Source of the DNA: Sphingomonas sp. Root720
GTDB taxonomy: Bacteria > Pseudomonadota > Alphaproteobacteria > Sphingomonadales > Sphingomonadaceae
Assembly: GCF_001428605.1 (NCBI RefSeq)
Contig: NZ_LMID01000013.1
Location: 574,106-638,105 of the forward strand
DNA: 64,000 bases
Direction: 5' to 3'
The notes under the pieces are model-generated. The model did no database searches and had not been told where the DNA came from. It was given only the letters and a program-made list of their open reading frames with translations. Positions 41,632 to 49,653 of this stretch are shown in pieces; position 1 is the first letter of the stretch; the number at the start of each line of letters is the position of its first letter. Position numbers and translations under genes: made by a program.

Positions 41632-43009
41632 GCGCTTCGACGTCGCGGTCGTCGGCGGTGGCCCCGCCGGCCAGGCCGCCGCGCTCCGGCTGGCGGAATG
41701 GGGCGCGAGCGTCGCGGTGGTCGACGAACAGCCGCGCCCCGGCGGCCAGATATTGCGCCAGCCCCCGACCGCGTTCGCGGTGCGCGGCTGGATGGCGGGC
41801 CGGAGCTATGCCGAATTGCGGTCGCAGCTCGAGCGGTTCGGAGCCGATCCCGACATCGCCTGGCGCGGCGGCCGATCGGTGCTGGGGATCGCGCGGCAGC
41901 CCGATAGCGGCGGCGAACCGGGCTTCGCGGTGACGCTGTCATCGGCGGAGGGCGTCGACCGGATCGCCGCCCGGCGGCTGCTCATCGCGACGGGATGCCA
42001 GGATCTCGCGGTGCCGCTGCCCGGCTGGACCTTGCCGGGCGTCTATGCCGCCGGCGGGCTGCAAGCCTTTCTGAAGAGCCAGCGGATCATTCCCGGCGAG
42101 CGGGTGGTGCTGGCCGGCACCCACCCGCTCCAACTGGTCATCGCCGCGCAGATCGTCGAGGCGGGCGGCGCCGTCGAGGCGGTGCTGTTCGCGCAGCCCC
42201 GTGCCGGCATGATCGCGGCGATGGCCTCCGCCCCGACCATCGCCCTCCGCCATGCCGGCAACATGCTGATCGCCGCAGCGGCGATGCGGACGCTGCTGCG
42301 CCATCGGGTCCCGGTGCATTTCGGTACCCTGGTCGAGCGCATCGTCGGCGAGGATCGGGTCGAAGCGCTGGTCGCCGGCGGGCGCCGCTGGGCGTGCGAC
42401 ACGGTGGGATTATGCTTCGGCTTCGTGCCGCAGTCGGCGCTGCCGCGCATGATCGGCGCGGAGATGCGCGACGCCGGCGCGGCGGGCGGATGGGCGGCGC
42501 TCCACGACCGTTGGATGCGCTCTACCGTGCCTGGCCTGTTCGTGGCGGGCGAGACGACCGGGGTTGCCGGCGCGCCGGCGGCCATGGCGGCCGGCGAGAT
42601 CGCCGGCGTCGGGATCGCCCATGACCTGGGCATGATCGACGAGGCCGCCGCCGAACGGCACGCCGCCGCCGCCCGCGCACGCCGCGAGGGCCATCTGCGG
42701 TTCGCGCGTCTTCTCGACCGGCTGTCGGATCCGCGCCCCTGGTTCCCCGCGCTGGACGCCGACACGCTCGTCTGCCGATGCGAGGACGTTCCGCTGTCGA
42801 GCATCGTCCCGCTCGTCGACGCGCGGTCGGCCAATGCCGTCAAGCTCGCCACCCGCTGCGGCATGGGGGCGTGCCAGGGCCGCAATTGCGAACCGACGCT
42901 GCTCCGCCTGCTCGGCAATCCGGACGACCCGGGCTTCGCCTCCCGCTTTCCCGCGCGCCCGGCGACGATCGCCGACCTCGCCTATGTTGCGGCAAGGACA
43001 ACGAACTGA
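41624..43009 (+). CDS. NAD(P)/FAD-dependent oxidoreductase subunit with C-terminal Fe-S domain (alpha-like)
   Basis: 461 residues. N-terminal FAD-binding GGGPAGQAAALRLAEWGASVAVVDEQPRPGG (partly shown by VGGGPAGQAAALRLAEWG), a second nucleotide site around ERVVLAGTHPLQL, and a C-terminal BFD-like cluster domain with VCRCEDV and CGMGACQGRNC. Architecture matches the alpha subunit of D-hydroxyproline dehydrogenase, opine oxidase OoxA and hydrogen-cyanide synthase HcnB. It overlaps the 2Fe-2S gene by 8 nt, consistent with a tight complex. Final acceptor likely the quinone pool or NAD, not determined by sequence. Confidence 0.82.
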   Translation: MAERFDVAVVGGGPAGQAAALRLAEWGASVAVVDEQPRPGGQILRQPPTAFAVRGWMAGRSYAELRSQLERFGADPDIAWRGGRSVLGIARQPDSGGEPGFAVTLSSAEGVDRIAARRLLIATGCQDLAVPLPGWTLPGVYAAGGLQAFLKSQRIIPGERVVLAGTHPLQLVIAAQIVEAGGAVEAVLFAQPRAGMIAAMASAPTIALRHAGNMLIAAAAMRTLLRHRVPVHFGTLVERIVGEDRVEALVAGGRRWACDTVGLCFGFVPQSALPRMIGAEMRDAGAAGGWAALHDRWMRSTVPGLFVAGETTGVAGAPAAMAAGEIAGVGIAHDLGMIDEAAAERHAAAARARREGHLRFARLLDRLSDPRPWFPALDADTLVCRCEDVPLSSIVPLVDARSANAVKLATRCGMGACQGRNCEPTLLRLLGNPDDPGFASRFPARPATIADLAYVAARTTN

Positions 43010-43079
43010 TGCGCATCGCTGCGTTGCCGCGCGATCGCGGACAGGACACACTTCGCCCGATGCCATTCGGAGGCCTTCA

Positions 43080-43568
43080 ATGAGCGCTGCACCCGACAAG
43101 CCGAACTTCCTGGCGGTCGACCATATTTCCTGGACGGTTCCCGATCTGGAGGAGGCGCTCGCCTTCTACCGCGACGTGATCGGCGCGGAGGAACTCTTCC
43201 GCCTGGGCCCGCTCGACGCGGCCGATATGCCGGTCGACGAGCAGGGTCGCGACTGGATGGCGACCCATGTCGGCGTGCCGGGGGCCAGGCTGACGCTGGT
43301 GATGCTGAAGCTCACCGACACTATGAACTTCCAGCTCGTCCAGTATGACAAGCCCGCCGAGCGCCGGCAGGACGTGCCGCGCAACTGCGATCGCGGCGGC
43401 CATCATCTGGCGCTGCGCGTCGACGATGTCGACAAGGCGATCGCCTATCTCACCGCGCATGGCTGCACTGCGATGGAGACGATCTTCATCCCGGAAGGGC
43501 CGCTCGCCGGCAAGAAGAACGTCTATATGACCGACCCGTTCGGCCACAGCCTCGAAATCGTCGATTAA
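43080..43568 (+). CDS. VOC-superfamily (glyoxalase-like) protein
   Basis: 162 residues from ATG 43080 with GGAGG upstream. Two beta-alpha-beta-beta-beta modules: FLAVDHISWTVPDLEEALAFYRDVIGA at the start and HHLALRVDDVDKAIAYLTAHG in the second half, ending DPFGHSLEIV. His and Glu positions typical of a VOC metal site (H in VDHIS, H in GHHLAL, E in SLEIV) are present. VOC enzymes include lactoylglutathione lyase, extradiol dioxygenases and epimerases; an epimerase or isomerase for the amino-acid or imine substrate of this operon is possible. Lies 70 nt after the dehydrogenase genes. Confidence 0.75.
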   Translation: MSAAPDKPNFLAVDHISWTVPDLEEALAFYRDVIGAEELFRLGPLDAADMPVDEQGRDWMATHVGVPGARLTLVMLKLTDTMNFQLVQYDKPAERRQDVPRNCDRGGHHLALRVDDVDKAIAYLTAHGCTAMETIFIPEGPLAGKKNVYMTDPFGHSLEIVD

Positions 43569-43587
43569 TTTCAGCGGGAGACCTGCC

Positions 43588-43992
43588 ATGGCGAACAGCC
43601 GCATCAATCCGGAAACCATGTACGACGCGCTCGGCTACGGCTTCTCGCACGCCGCGCTCCAGACGAGCGGAAAGACGCTGCATCTGGCCGGGCAGGTCGC
43701 CTGGGACGCGCAGTGCAACGTCGTCGGCGGCGGCGACCTCGCCGCGCAGACGCGTCAGGCGCTGGCCAATATCAAGACCGTGCTGGAAGCGGCCGGCGGA
43801 ACACTGGCGGATATCGTCCGGCTGCGCGTCTATGTGGTCGACCACAGCCCCGACAAGCTGGGTGTCGTCCTGCCCGAGGTCGGCGCCTTCTTCGGCTCGG
43901 TGACGCCGCCGCCCAACACCTTCCTGGGCGTCCAGGCACTGGCGCTTCCCGATTTCCTGATCGAGATCGAGGCGACCGCCGCGATCGACTGA
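43588..43992 (+). CDS. RidA-family (Rid/YjgF/UK114) protein
   Basis: 134 residues; GGGAGA upstream. Features: HLAGQVAWDAQCNVVGGGDLAAQTRQALANI, a segment like the core Rid fold, and the EIEATAAI C-terminus. The family's Arg at the strand before LRVYVVD is present (VRLRVYVV). Rid proteins speed hydrolysis of reactive enamines and imines made by PLP or flavin enzymes. Here the imine from the upstream dehydrogenase or DapA-like step would be a natural substrate. Last gene of the LysR-linked plus-strand run, convergent with the TetR operon. Confidence 0.82.
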   Translation: MANSRINPETMYDALGYGFSHAALQTSGKTLHLAGQVAWDAQCNVVGGGDLAAQTRQALANIKTVLEAAGGTLADIVRLRVYVVDHSPDKLGVVLPEVGAFFGSVTPPPNTFLGVQALALPDFLIEIEATAAID

Positions 43993-44059
43993 GCGGCGGT
44001 CGTGGTCGGCGGCCGGTCGGGTGCCGGCACGGCCCGCAGGCGTCCGACAAGGTCCGGCG

Positions 44060-44725
44060 CTAGACGACGTCGCGGCGCGGCAGGTGGCGGGGGATGTAGA
44101 GCGCCAGATAGGCGCAGCTCATCCGCTTCGCCTCTTCGACCATATCGCCGAGCAGCGCGCCGCGCTCGAACAGCGACAGGCCGAACATCAGGTCGGCCGC
44201 CTCGATCGCATAGAAGAAGATCCGGCTGCGATCGGGAATATCGGGCAGCACGAACTGCGCGTCGATCAGGCCTTCGATCAGCCGACCGGTATCGATATCG
44301 GCGCTGCGGCTGTAGCGCTTGATCGCCGGAGCGGTCTGCGAGGACAGCATCAATTGCTGTGCGGCGGGATTGTCCTCGAAGAAGATCGCGGCGCGGTCCA
44401 TCGCCACGCCCCACACCCCTTCCCAGCTATCCTGCCGCGCGACGGGCTGGGTGATCACTGCCTGCAACTCGGCATCGAGGATCGACACCAGCTCGACGAA
44501 CAGCTCGATCGCGTCGGTGTAGAAATGATAGGTCGAGCTTTTCGGAACCTCCGCCCGCGCGGCGATGTCGGCCAGCGTGATCTGGCTGCTGTCGCGTTCC
44601 GCCAGCAGCGCGCGAGCCGCCAGCAGCAACGCCTCGCGCCGCTTGCGTCCCCGCGCCTGCGTGGCGACGGGCCGCGCCGTCGCCTCGGTCAACGTCCCGC
44701 CCCGGTCATGCCGGCTCGCCGGCAC
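44060..44725 (-). CDS. TetR-family transcriptional regulator
   Basis: Up to 221 residues from GTG 44725, which overlaps the kinase stop by 20 nt; a TTG 11 codons later is an alternative. TetR HTH: LLAERDSSQITLADIAARAEVPKSSTYHFYTDAIELF. The ligand-binding domain shows no family-specific motif. As the final gene of the five-gene minus-strand operon it is probably autoregulatory, and the perfect palindrome at 49541-49554 is its best candidate operator. Confidence 0.85.
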   Translation of the reverse strand: MPASRHDRGGTLTEATARPVATQARGRKRREALLLAARALLAERDSSQITLADIAARAEVPKSSTYHFYTDAIELFVELVSILDAELQAVITQPVARQDSWEGVWGVAMDRAAIFFEDNPAAQQLMLSSQTAPAIKRYSRSADIDTGRLIEGLIDAQFVLPDIPDRSRIFFYAIEAADLMFGLSLFERGALLGDMVEEAKRMSCAYLALYIPRHLPRRDVV

Positions 44726-45752
44726 GCACCCGATCGTCGAGATAGCGCCGGGCGACCAGGCAGGCGCGCTCGATCAGCATCGGCCCCAGCTCCTTGGCCG
44801 TCTGCGTCTCCGGCCGGGTCTGGACCCAGCCCAGATAGGTCGTGCTGCGCAGGAACAGGAACAGCGGCAGCAGCGCGCCATGGTCGTCGGGCAGCGCGCG
44901 GACCGAGCGATAGCCCTCGAACAGCGCCTGCTCCATCCGCTCATAGGCCGGGTGGTCGAGGTTGAAGTAGAGCGCCGTCGCGAGATCGAACATGTGCCAG
45001 CCATAGCCGCCGTCGTCGAAGTCGATCAGCTTGAGCCGACCATCCTCGACCAGCAGGTTCTCCGGCACGAAATCGGCATGGATCAGGCCGTAATTGTCGG
45101 GCCGCTTGCCGAACGCCGCCAGATCCCACATCGCATGGTCCCGCGCCGACTGGAGGAGGTCGCGCTGCTCGGCGGTCAGCCGCTCCAGCTCCCAGAAGCG
45201 GCCCCACAGCGGATCCTCGCCGATCAGGCCGTCCTCGTCCCAGGCGTGGCGCGTGAAACCTTCGGGGAAGGTCATCGCCTCCACCTGATCGTGCATCCGC
45301 GCCGCGAGCGCGCCGGCGCCGAAGAACAGCGTGGCGGCACTCGCCTCGTCGGCCTCCAGCCCGTCCTCCGAGGAACCGGCGGGGGCGCCCGCCATCCAGG
45401 CCAGCACGTCCACCTGGCGCGGCTCGGGGATGCCGGGAGCCGTCACCGTCACGAAGATATCGCCGTCGCTGGTCGGGATGATCGGCGGCACTTCGATCCC
45501 GTCGCGCGCCAGCGCCTGCATCCACAGCAGTTCGGACCGCAGCGCTTCGTCGCTATGATAGCCATGCCGGTGGACGCGCACCGCGACCTTCTGGCCGTCG
45601 GACCGCAGCGCCGAGAAGACGGCATTCTCGCGATATTTGACCAGTGCGATCGAACCATAATCCCCCGGCCAGCGCTCCAGCGCCATTCGGGCGAGCTCCG
45701 CCAGCCGCGCGGCCTGATCCGCGTCGCTCAAGCTATAGAAATCGGTCACCAT
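44706..45752 (-). CDS. APH-fold small-molecule kinase, hydroxylysine/ethanolamine-kinase-like
   Basis: 348 residues; ATG 45752 (or GTG 45749), 8 nt after the upstream stop codon. APH kinase motifs: ATP-lobe KYRENAVFSA and VAVRVHR, Brenner motif LIHADFVPENLL (H225, D227, N232) and the metal-binding D244 in LKLIDFDDGG. The overall look is that of AGPHD1/HYKK-type proteins, which phosphorylate 5-hydroxylysine. Its direct neighbour is a class III PLP enzyme like the phospho-lyases that remove such a phosphate. Kinase plus phospho-lyase would convert an amino alcohol to an aldehyde plus ammonia and phosphate. Substrate could equally be ethanolamine or another amino alcohol. Confidence 0.78.
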   Translation of the reverse strand: MVTDFYSLSDADQAARLAELARMALERWPGDYGSIALVKYRENAVFSALRSDGQKVAVRVHRHGYHSDEALRSELLWMQALARDGIEVPPIIPTSDGDIFVTVTAPGIPEPRQVDVLAWMAGAPAGSSEDGLEADEASAATLFFGAGALAARMHDQVEAMTFPEGFTRHAWDEDGLIGEDPLWGRFWELERLTAEQRDLLQSARDHAMWDLAAFGKRPDNYGLIHADFVPENLLVEDGRLKLIDFDDGGYGWHMFDLATALYFNLDHPAYERMEQALFEGYRSVRALPDDHGALLPLFLFLRSTTYLGWVQTRPETQTAKELGPMLIERACLVARRYLDDRVRAGEPA

Positions 45753-45760
45753 CACTCCCC

Positions 45761-47044
45761 TCACAGCGCCTGCAGCGCATCGTCGAGCGTCGACAGAAGG
45801 ATGTCGGCATGCTCCTTCGCGAACACCATCGGCGGCCGCATCTTCAATATGTTGTCGTGGCGGCCGATCCGGCTGATCAACACGCCGCGGTCGCGCATCA
45901 GGTTGATCAGCCTCTTGCTCTCGACCGTGGCCGGCGAGCGGTCGGCGTCGCCATGGACCAGCTCCATTCCGAAGAACAGACCGCGACCGCGGACATTGCC
46001 GATGATCGCATGCTTCTCCTTCAGACGCTCCAGCCCGGCGCGCACATAGGCGCCGGTCGCCTGTGCCTTTTCGAGCAGGTTCTCGCCCTCGAGTACGTCC
46101 AGCACCGCCATGCCCGCCGCCATCGAAACCGGGTTGCCTCCGAACGTATTGAAATAGTTGGAAATCGCGCCGAACGCGTCGATCAGATCCGACGAAGCGA
46201 CCACGCCGCCGAGCGGGTGGCCATTGCCCATCGGCTTGCCCAGGGTGACGATGTCGGGAACGACCCCATTGATCTGGTGGCCCCACATCGCATCGGCGGT
46301 GCGTCCGAAGCCGGCCTGCACCTCGTCGCAGATGAACATTCCGCCGGCCTTCCGGACGATCTCGACCGCCTTGGCGGCATAGCCCGGCACCAGTTCGGGC
46401 AGGCCTTCATTGGCGAACAGCGTGTCCATCAGCAACGCGGCGACCTTGATGCCGGCAGCCTGGAGAGAGGCGACCGCCTCGGCGACCTTGGCGGCGAAGA
46501 CGTCGCCCAGTTCCTCGTCGCTCATCCCCTGCCGGTCGCGATAGGGATCAGGCACCGGGACCGCGCGGGCGAAGTCTGGGAAAGGCTCGCCCACCGGGAA
46601 ACAGGTCGTCAGCGCCGCGACGGCGCGCGAATTGCCATGATAGGTGAAGTCGCTGACGATGATGCCTTCGCCGCCCGTGCGGAAGCGCGCCATGCGGAGC
46701 GCCAGCTCGTTGGACTCGGTGCCCGAGCAGGTGAAGATCGCGGCATTGAGCGAAGGGGCGAACGTCGCCGTCAGCCGTTCGGCATAGCGCACGACCGTCT
46801 CGTGCAGGTAGCGGGTGTGAATGTTGAGGATGGCCGCCTGGGTGGCGATCGCCTCGACGACATGCGGGTTGCAATGCCCGACGCAGGGGACGTTGTTGTA
46901 GACGTCCAGATAGTCGCGCCCCTCGGCGTCGGTCACCCAGACGCCCTTGCCCTTCACCAGGTGCACCGGCCGTTCGTAGAAGAGGGGGGCGTTGCGCCCG
47001 AGCACATGCCGGCGCCGTTCCAGCAGTTCGTCATCAGGAAGCAT
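45761..47044 (-). CDS. Class III PLP enzyme, phospho-lyase-like (PHYKPL/ETNPPL family)
   Basis: 427 residues, overlapping the permease gene by 11 nt. Class III aminotransferase fold: FTCSGTESNELALRMAR, FICDEVQAGFGRTA (Asp240) and Schiff-base Lys270 in VTLGKPMGNGHPLGG. The segment ILNIHTRYLHETVVRYAERL and the C-terminal DNILKMRPPMVFAKEHAD are close to AGXT2L1/AGXT2L2, which are phospho-lyases, not transaminases. They act on O-phosphoethanolamine or 5-phosphohydroxylysine. The adjoining APH kinase gives the phosphorylated substrate. Confidence in the lyase subfamily is good; the substrate is open. Confidence 0.82.
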   Translation of the reverse strand: MLPDDELLERRRHVLGRNAPLFYERPVHLVKGKGVWVTDAEGRDYLDVYNNVPCVGHCNPHVVEAIATQAAILNIHTRYLHETVVRYAERLTATFAPSLNAAIFTCSGTESNELALRMARFRTGGEGIIVSDFTYHGNSRAVAALTTCFPVGEPFPDFARAVPVPDPYRDRQGMSDEELGDVFAAKVAEAVASLQAAGIKVAALLMDTLFANEGLPELVPGYAAKAVEIVRKAGGMFICDEVQAGFGRTADAMWGHQINGVVPDIVTLGKPMGNGHPLGGVVASSDLIDAFGAISNYFNTFGGNPVSMAAGMAVLDVLEGENLLEKAQATGAYVRAGLERLKEKHAIIGNVRGRGLFFGMELVHGDADRSPATVESKRLINLMRDRGVLISRIGRHDNILKMRPPMVFAKEHADILLSTLDDALQAL

Positions 47045-48365
47045 CGGCGGACCTTTCTTCGGGAAGGAGGGGGGAGGAAGGCGCGCCGCCGCGGGGCAGG
47101 CGCAGATAGCTGAGGGCGATCGCCGCGAAGAGCAGGCCGAGCCCGATCAGCACGGTCGCGTCGACCTGGAAGCAGGCGGCGAACAGGACGGCCGAAAGGA
47201 TCATGCACAGCATCGCGGTGCCGATCCCGCCCCACGCGCGAAAAGGCCTCGGCAGATCGGGCTGGTTGATGCGTAGCCGGATGAAAGCGGCGAGCAGCAC
47301 GACATAGGAAGCGCTGAGCAGCAGCACCACGACCAGCAACACCTTGTCGGGCGAGATCGCCGACACGGCGACGGCGACGGCGACCACCAGCAGCAGCGCC
47401 AGATCGGGCGCGCCGCGCTTGTTGGTGCGCCCCAGTATCGCGGGCATCCGTCCGTCGCGGGCCAGCGCGAAGATCTGCCGCGAGGTCGAATAGACCAGCG
47501 AGAACAACGTACCGAGCAGGCCGACGATGCCCCCCATCCCGACGAAGGCCGTCGCCCAGCCGGCGGTGCCGCCGACCTCGGGGCTGGCCATCGCCGCATA
47601 GAGCGGATCGTCCGCGCCACCGATATGCCCGATGCCGCCACCGCCCACGCCCAGGACGAGGACGACCATCGCCGAGATGAGCAGGATCAACACCGCGGCG
47701 ATGATCCCCTTCGGCATGTTGCGTGACGGCTCGGCGACCTCTTCCGCCGCCGCCGCAGTCTGCTCGACCGCGATGAACAACCAGATTGCGAAGGGTATGC
47801 AGGCGAAGATGCCGGTCGGATCGACGTGCAACCGCTCCCCCGCAAGCGTCAGGTTGGCCGGATCGAAATGCGGGACCATCGTCACGCCGAACAGCAGGAT
47901 CGCGGCCAGGGCCAACAGGCCCGCGCCCACCATCAGCCACATCGCCTCTCCCACGCCGCGCAGGTGCAGCAGCAGGATGACGACATAGATGGCGATCTTG
48001 AGCGGCCAGCCGCCGGAACCGAAGACATGGGTGGCATAGGCCGAGATGAACTCGGTCGCGGCACCACAGCCGGCGATCAGCGCCACCACCACGGCACAGC
48101 CGACGATATAGCCGACGAAGGGGCCGAAGGCGTCCTCGCAATAGATGTAGAGCCCGCCCGCATGCGGGCGGGCGGCACACAATTCCGACAGGCATAGCGC
48201 CAGGCCCAGCGAGAGCGACGCCATCAGCAGGGTGGCGACGATCATGTTCGCCCAGCCCGCCGAGGCGAGCCCGTAATTCCAGCCGGAGAACTGGCCGGCG
48301 ACCACCAGGGCGACGCCGAGGCCGGCGACATGCCGCCAGTCGATGGTGGAGCGGGCGAGGGTCAT
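47034..48365 (-). CDS. APC-superfamily amino acid/amine permease (ethanolamine-permease-like)
   Basis: 443 residues with 12 hydrophobic segments. Helix 1 carries GQFSGWNYGLASAGW, close to the FSGWN motif of ethanolamine permeases (Eat) and related APC carriers; LSELCAARPHAGGLYIYCEDAFGPFVG in helix 2-3 and VYSTSRQIFALARDGRMP are APC hallmarks. Start codon overlaps the stop of the upstream MFS gene (ATGA) and the 3' end overlaps the phospho-lyase gene. Likely imports the amino alcohol or basic amino acid handled by the kinase/lyase pair. Confidence 0.83.
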   Translation of the reverse strand: MTLARSTIDWRHVAGLGVALVVAGQFSGWNYGLASAGWANMIVATLLMASLSLGLALCLSELCAARPHAGGLYIYCEDAFGPFVGYIVGCAVVVALIAGCGAATEFISAYATHVFGSGGWPLKIAIYVVILLLHLRGVGEAMWLMVGAGLLALAAILLFGVTMVPHFDPANLTLAGERLHVDPTGIFACIPFAIWLFIAVEQTAAAAEEVAEPSRNMPKGIIAAVLILLISAMVVLVLGVGGGGIGHIGGADDPLYAAMASPEVGGTAGWATAFVGMGGIVGLLGTLFSLVYSTSRQIFALARDGRMPAILGRTNKRGAPDLALLLVVAVAVAVSAISPDKVLLVVVLLLSASYVVLLAAFIRLRINQPDLPRPFRAWGGIGTAMLCMILSAVLFAACFQVDATVLIGLGLLFAAIALSYLRLPRGGAPSSPLLPEERSADAS

Positions 48366-49498
48366 GCCGGCTCCCGCCGTGCGGCGCGATCGAGCCGGAT
48401 CAGCATCGGCACCAGGATCAGCGCCGCGACGATGTTGATCGCGACCGAGGGCAGTGCCAGCCGCGCGAGATTGCCGTCATTGCCGAGCGTGCCGAACAGC
48501 GCAGCGCCCAGCGCATAGGGCACGAGAGAATAGCCCTGCAGCGCCGCCGCCGCCCGCCCCTCGCGGTCGAGCACCGATGCGAGGCCGAAGAAATAGGAGT
48601 TGAGCGCCATCTGCATCAGTCCGAAGGCGAGCATTCCGGCGATGAACGGCGCTGTGCCCGCCGCGCCGAGGACCAGGCCGTAGGCCAGCGTAGCCACGGC
48701 CATCGTCACCAGGGTCGGGACGGTGCGGCCGGGCCGCGTGCCGACCCACGCGACCAGCAGCGCGCCGATCACCGTCATCAGCGTCGTCGCCCCCAGGACC
48801 GCGCCGATCGCCGCGGGCTCGAGCCCGATCGCCACCGCGCGCCGCTCCGAAAAGGCGTAGACGCCGCCATAGAGCGGGAAGGCCACGGTCATCACCAGGA
48901 CGACGACGGCGATCATCGCCCAGGGCTTCGGTGCGCCCGCGGCATGATGCTCGGCCTCCGCCACGTCGTCGCCCAGCAGCGCCAGCGCCGGCATCGTCGC
49001 CAGCGCGACCAGCGCCAGCACGACGAACATCGCCGACGCGCCGTAGCGGCCACCGACGATCGGTAGCAGCGACAGCAGCACCGCGTAGATGCCGGTCGCG
49101 ACGGCATAGATCACGCCATAGACCTGGTCCGGGCTGGGCGCCTTGGCGATCCGCATCGCCATGCCCGCGAGCAGGCCGCCCGATCCCGTTCCGCCAAGCA
49201 GCGCGAACAGGCCGAAGGCGGCGAAACTGACCGACGTGGCGAAGCCGAGATAGCCGGCGACCAGCATCGCCGCGAACAGGAACAACGGCAGGCGTCCGGG
49301 GAAGCGACGCAGCAGCGACGGCAGCAGCATCGACGCCGCCGCGACCGCCCCGATCGACAGCGTGCCGATCCACCCAGCCTGTTCGGCGGATAGATGCGCG
49401 CTATCGACCGAACCGCCGATCAGGATCGGCGTCGTCATCATCGGGTACATCGCCAGGAAAGTGCCGCCGATCAGCGGACCGACAAAAGCCCACTTCAT
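48362..49498 (-). CDS. MFS-type transporter
   Basis: 378 residues from ATG 49498, which has GGGGA 5 nt upstream; ATGs at 49504 and 49525 are in frame but less well placed. About 12 hydrophobic segments; LIGGTFLAMYPMMTTPILIGG in helix 1, TLSIGAVAAASMLLP and LLGGTGSGGLLAGMAMR in helix 4. No strong subfamily motif. First gene of the TetR operon, whose next gene it overlaps by 4 nt. A second carrier beside the APC permease suggests one imports substrate and one exports product, or two related substrates. Confidence 0.75.
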   Translation of the reverse strand: MKWAFVGPLIGGTFLAMYPMMTTPILIGGSVDSAHLSAEQAGWIGTLSIGAVAAASMLLPSLLRRFPGRLPLFLFAAMLVAGYLGFATSVSFAAFGLFALLGGTGSGGLLAGMAMRIAKAPSPDQVYGVIYAVATGIYAVLLSLLPIVGGRYGASAMFVVLALVALATMPALALLGDDVAEAEHHAAGAPKPWAMIAVVVLVMTVAFPLYGGVYAFSERRAVAIGLEPAAIGAVLGATTLMTVIGALLVAWVGTRPGRTVPTLVTMAVATLAYGLVLGAAGTAPFIAGMLAFGLMQMALNSYFFGLASVLDREGRAAAALQGYSLVPYALGAALFGTLGNDGNLARLALPSVAINIVAALILVPMLIRLDRAARREPA

Positions 49499-49540
49499 TT
49501 CCATCCCCACATCGATTCGACCCAATGTCTATTTTCTATC

Positions 49541-49554
49541 TGGACTGCAGTCCA
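49541..49554. promoter_or_regulatory. Perfect 14-bp palindrome, putative TetR operator
   Basis: TGGACTGCAGTCCA lies in the divergent region between the MFS start (49498, -) and the SDR start (49654, +). On the minus strand it overlaps a possible -35 (TTGGAC) with ATAGAC 17 nt downstream. Position and symmetry fit autoregulation by the TetR protein encoded last in the operon. Confidence 0.5.
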
Positions 49555-49653
49555 ATATTTTATCTAGGATCCCACCATATTATGTGTTCAATCATGAAAC
49601 GCGTCCATGAAAATGGAACGGGTTTCGATTTCAACCGATGGACAGGTGGTGAA

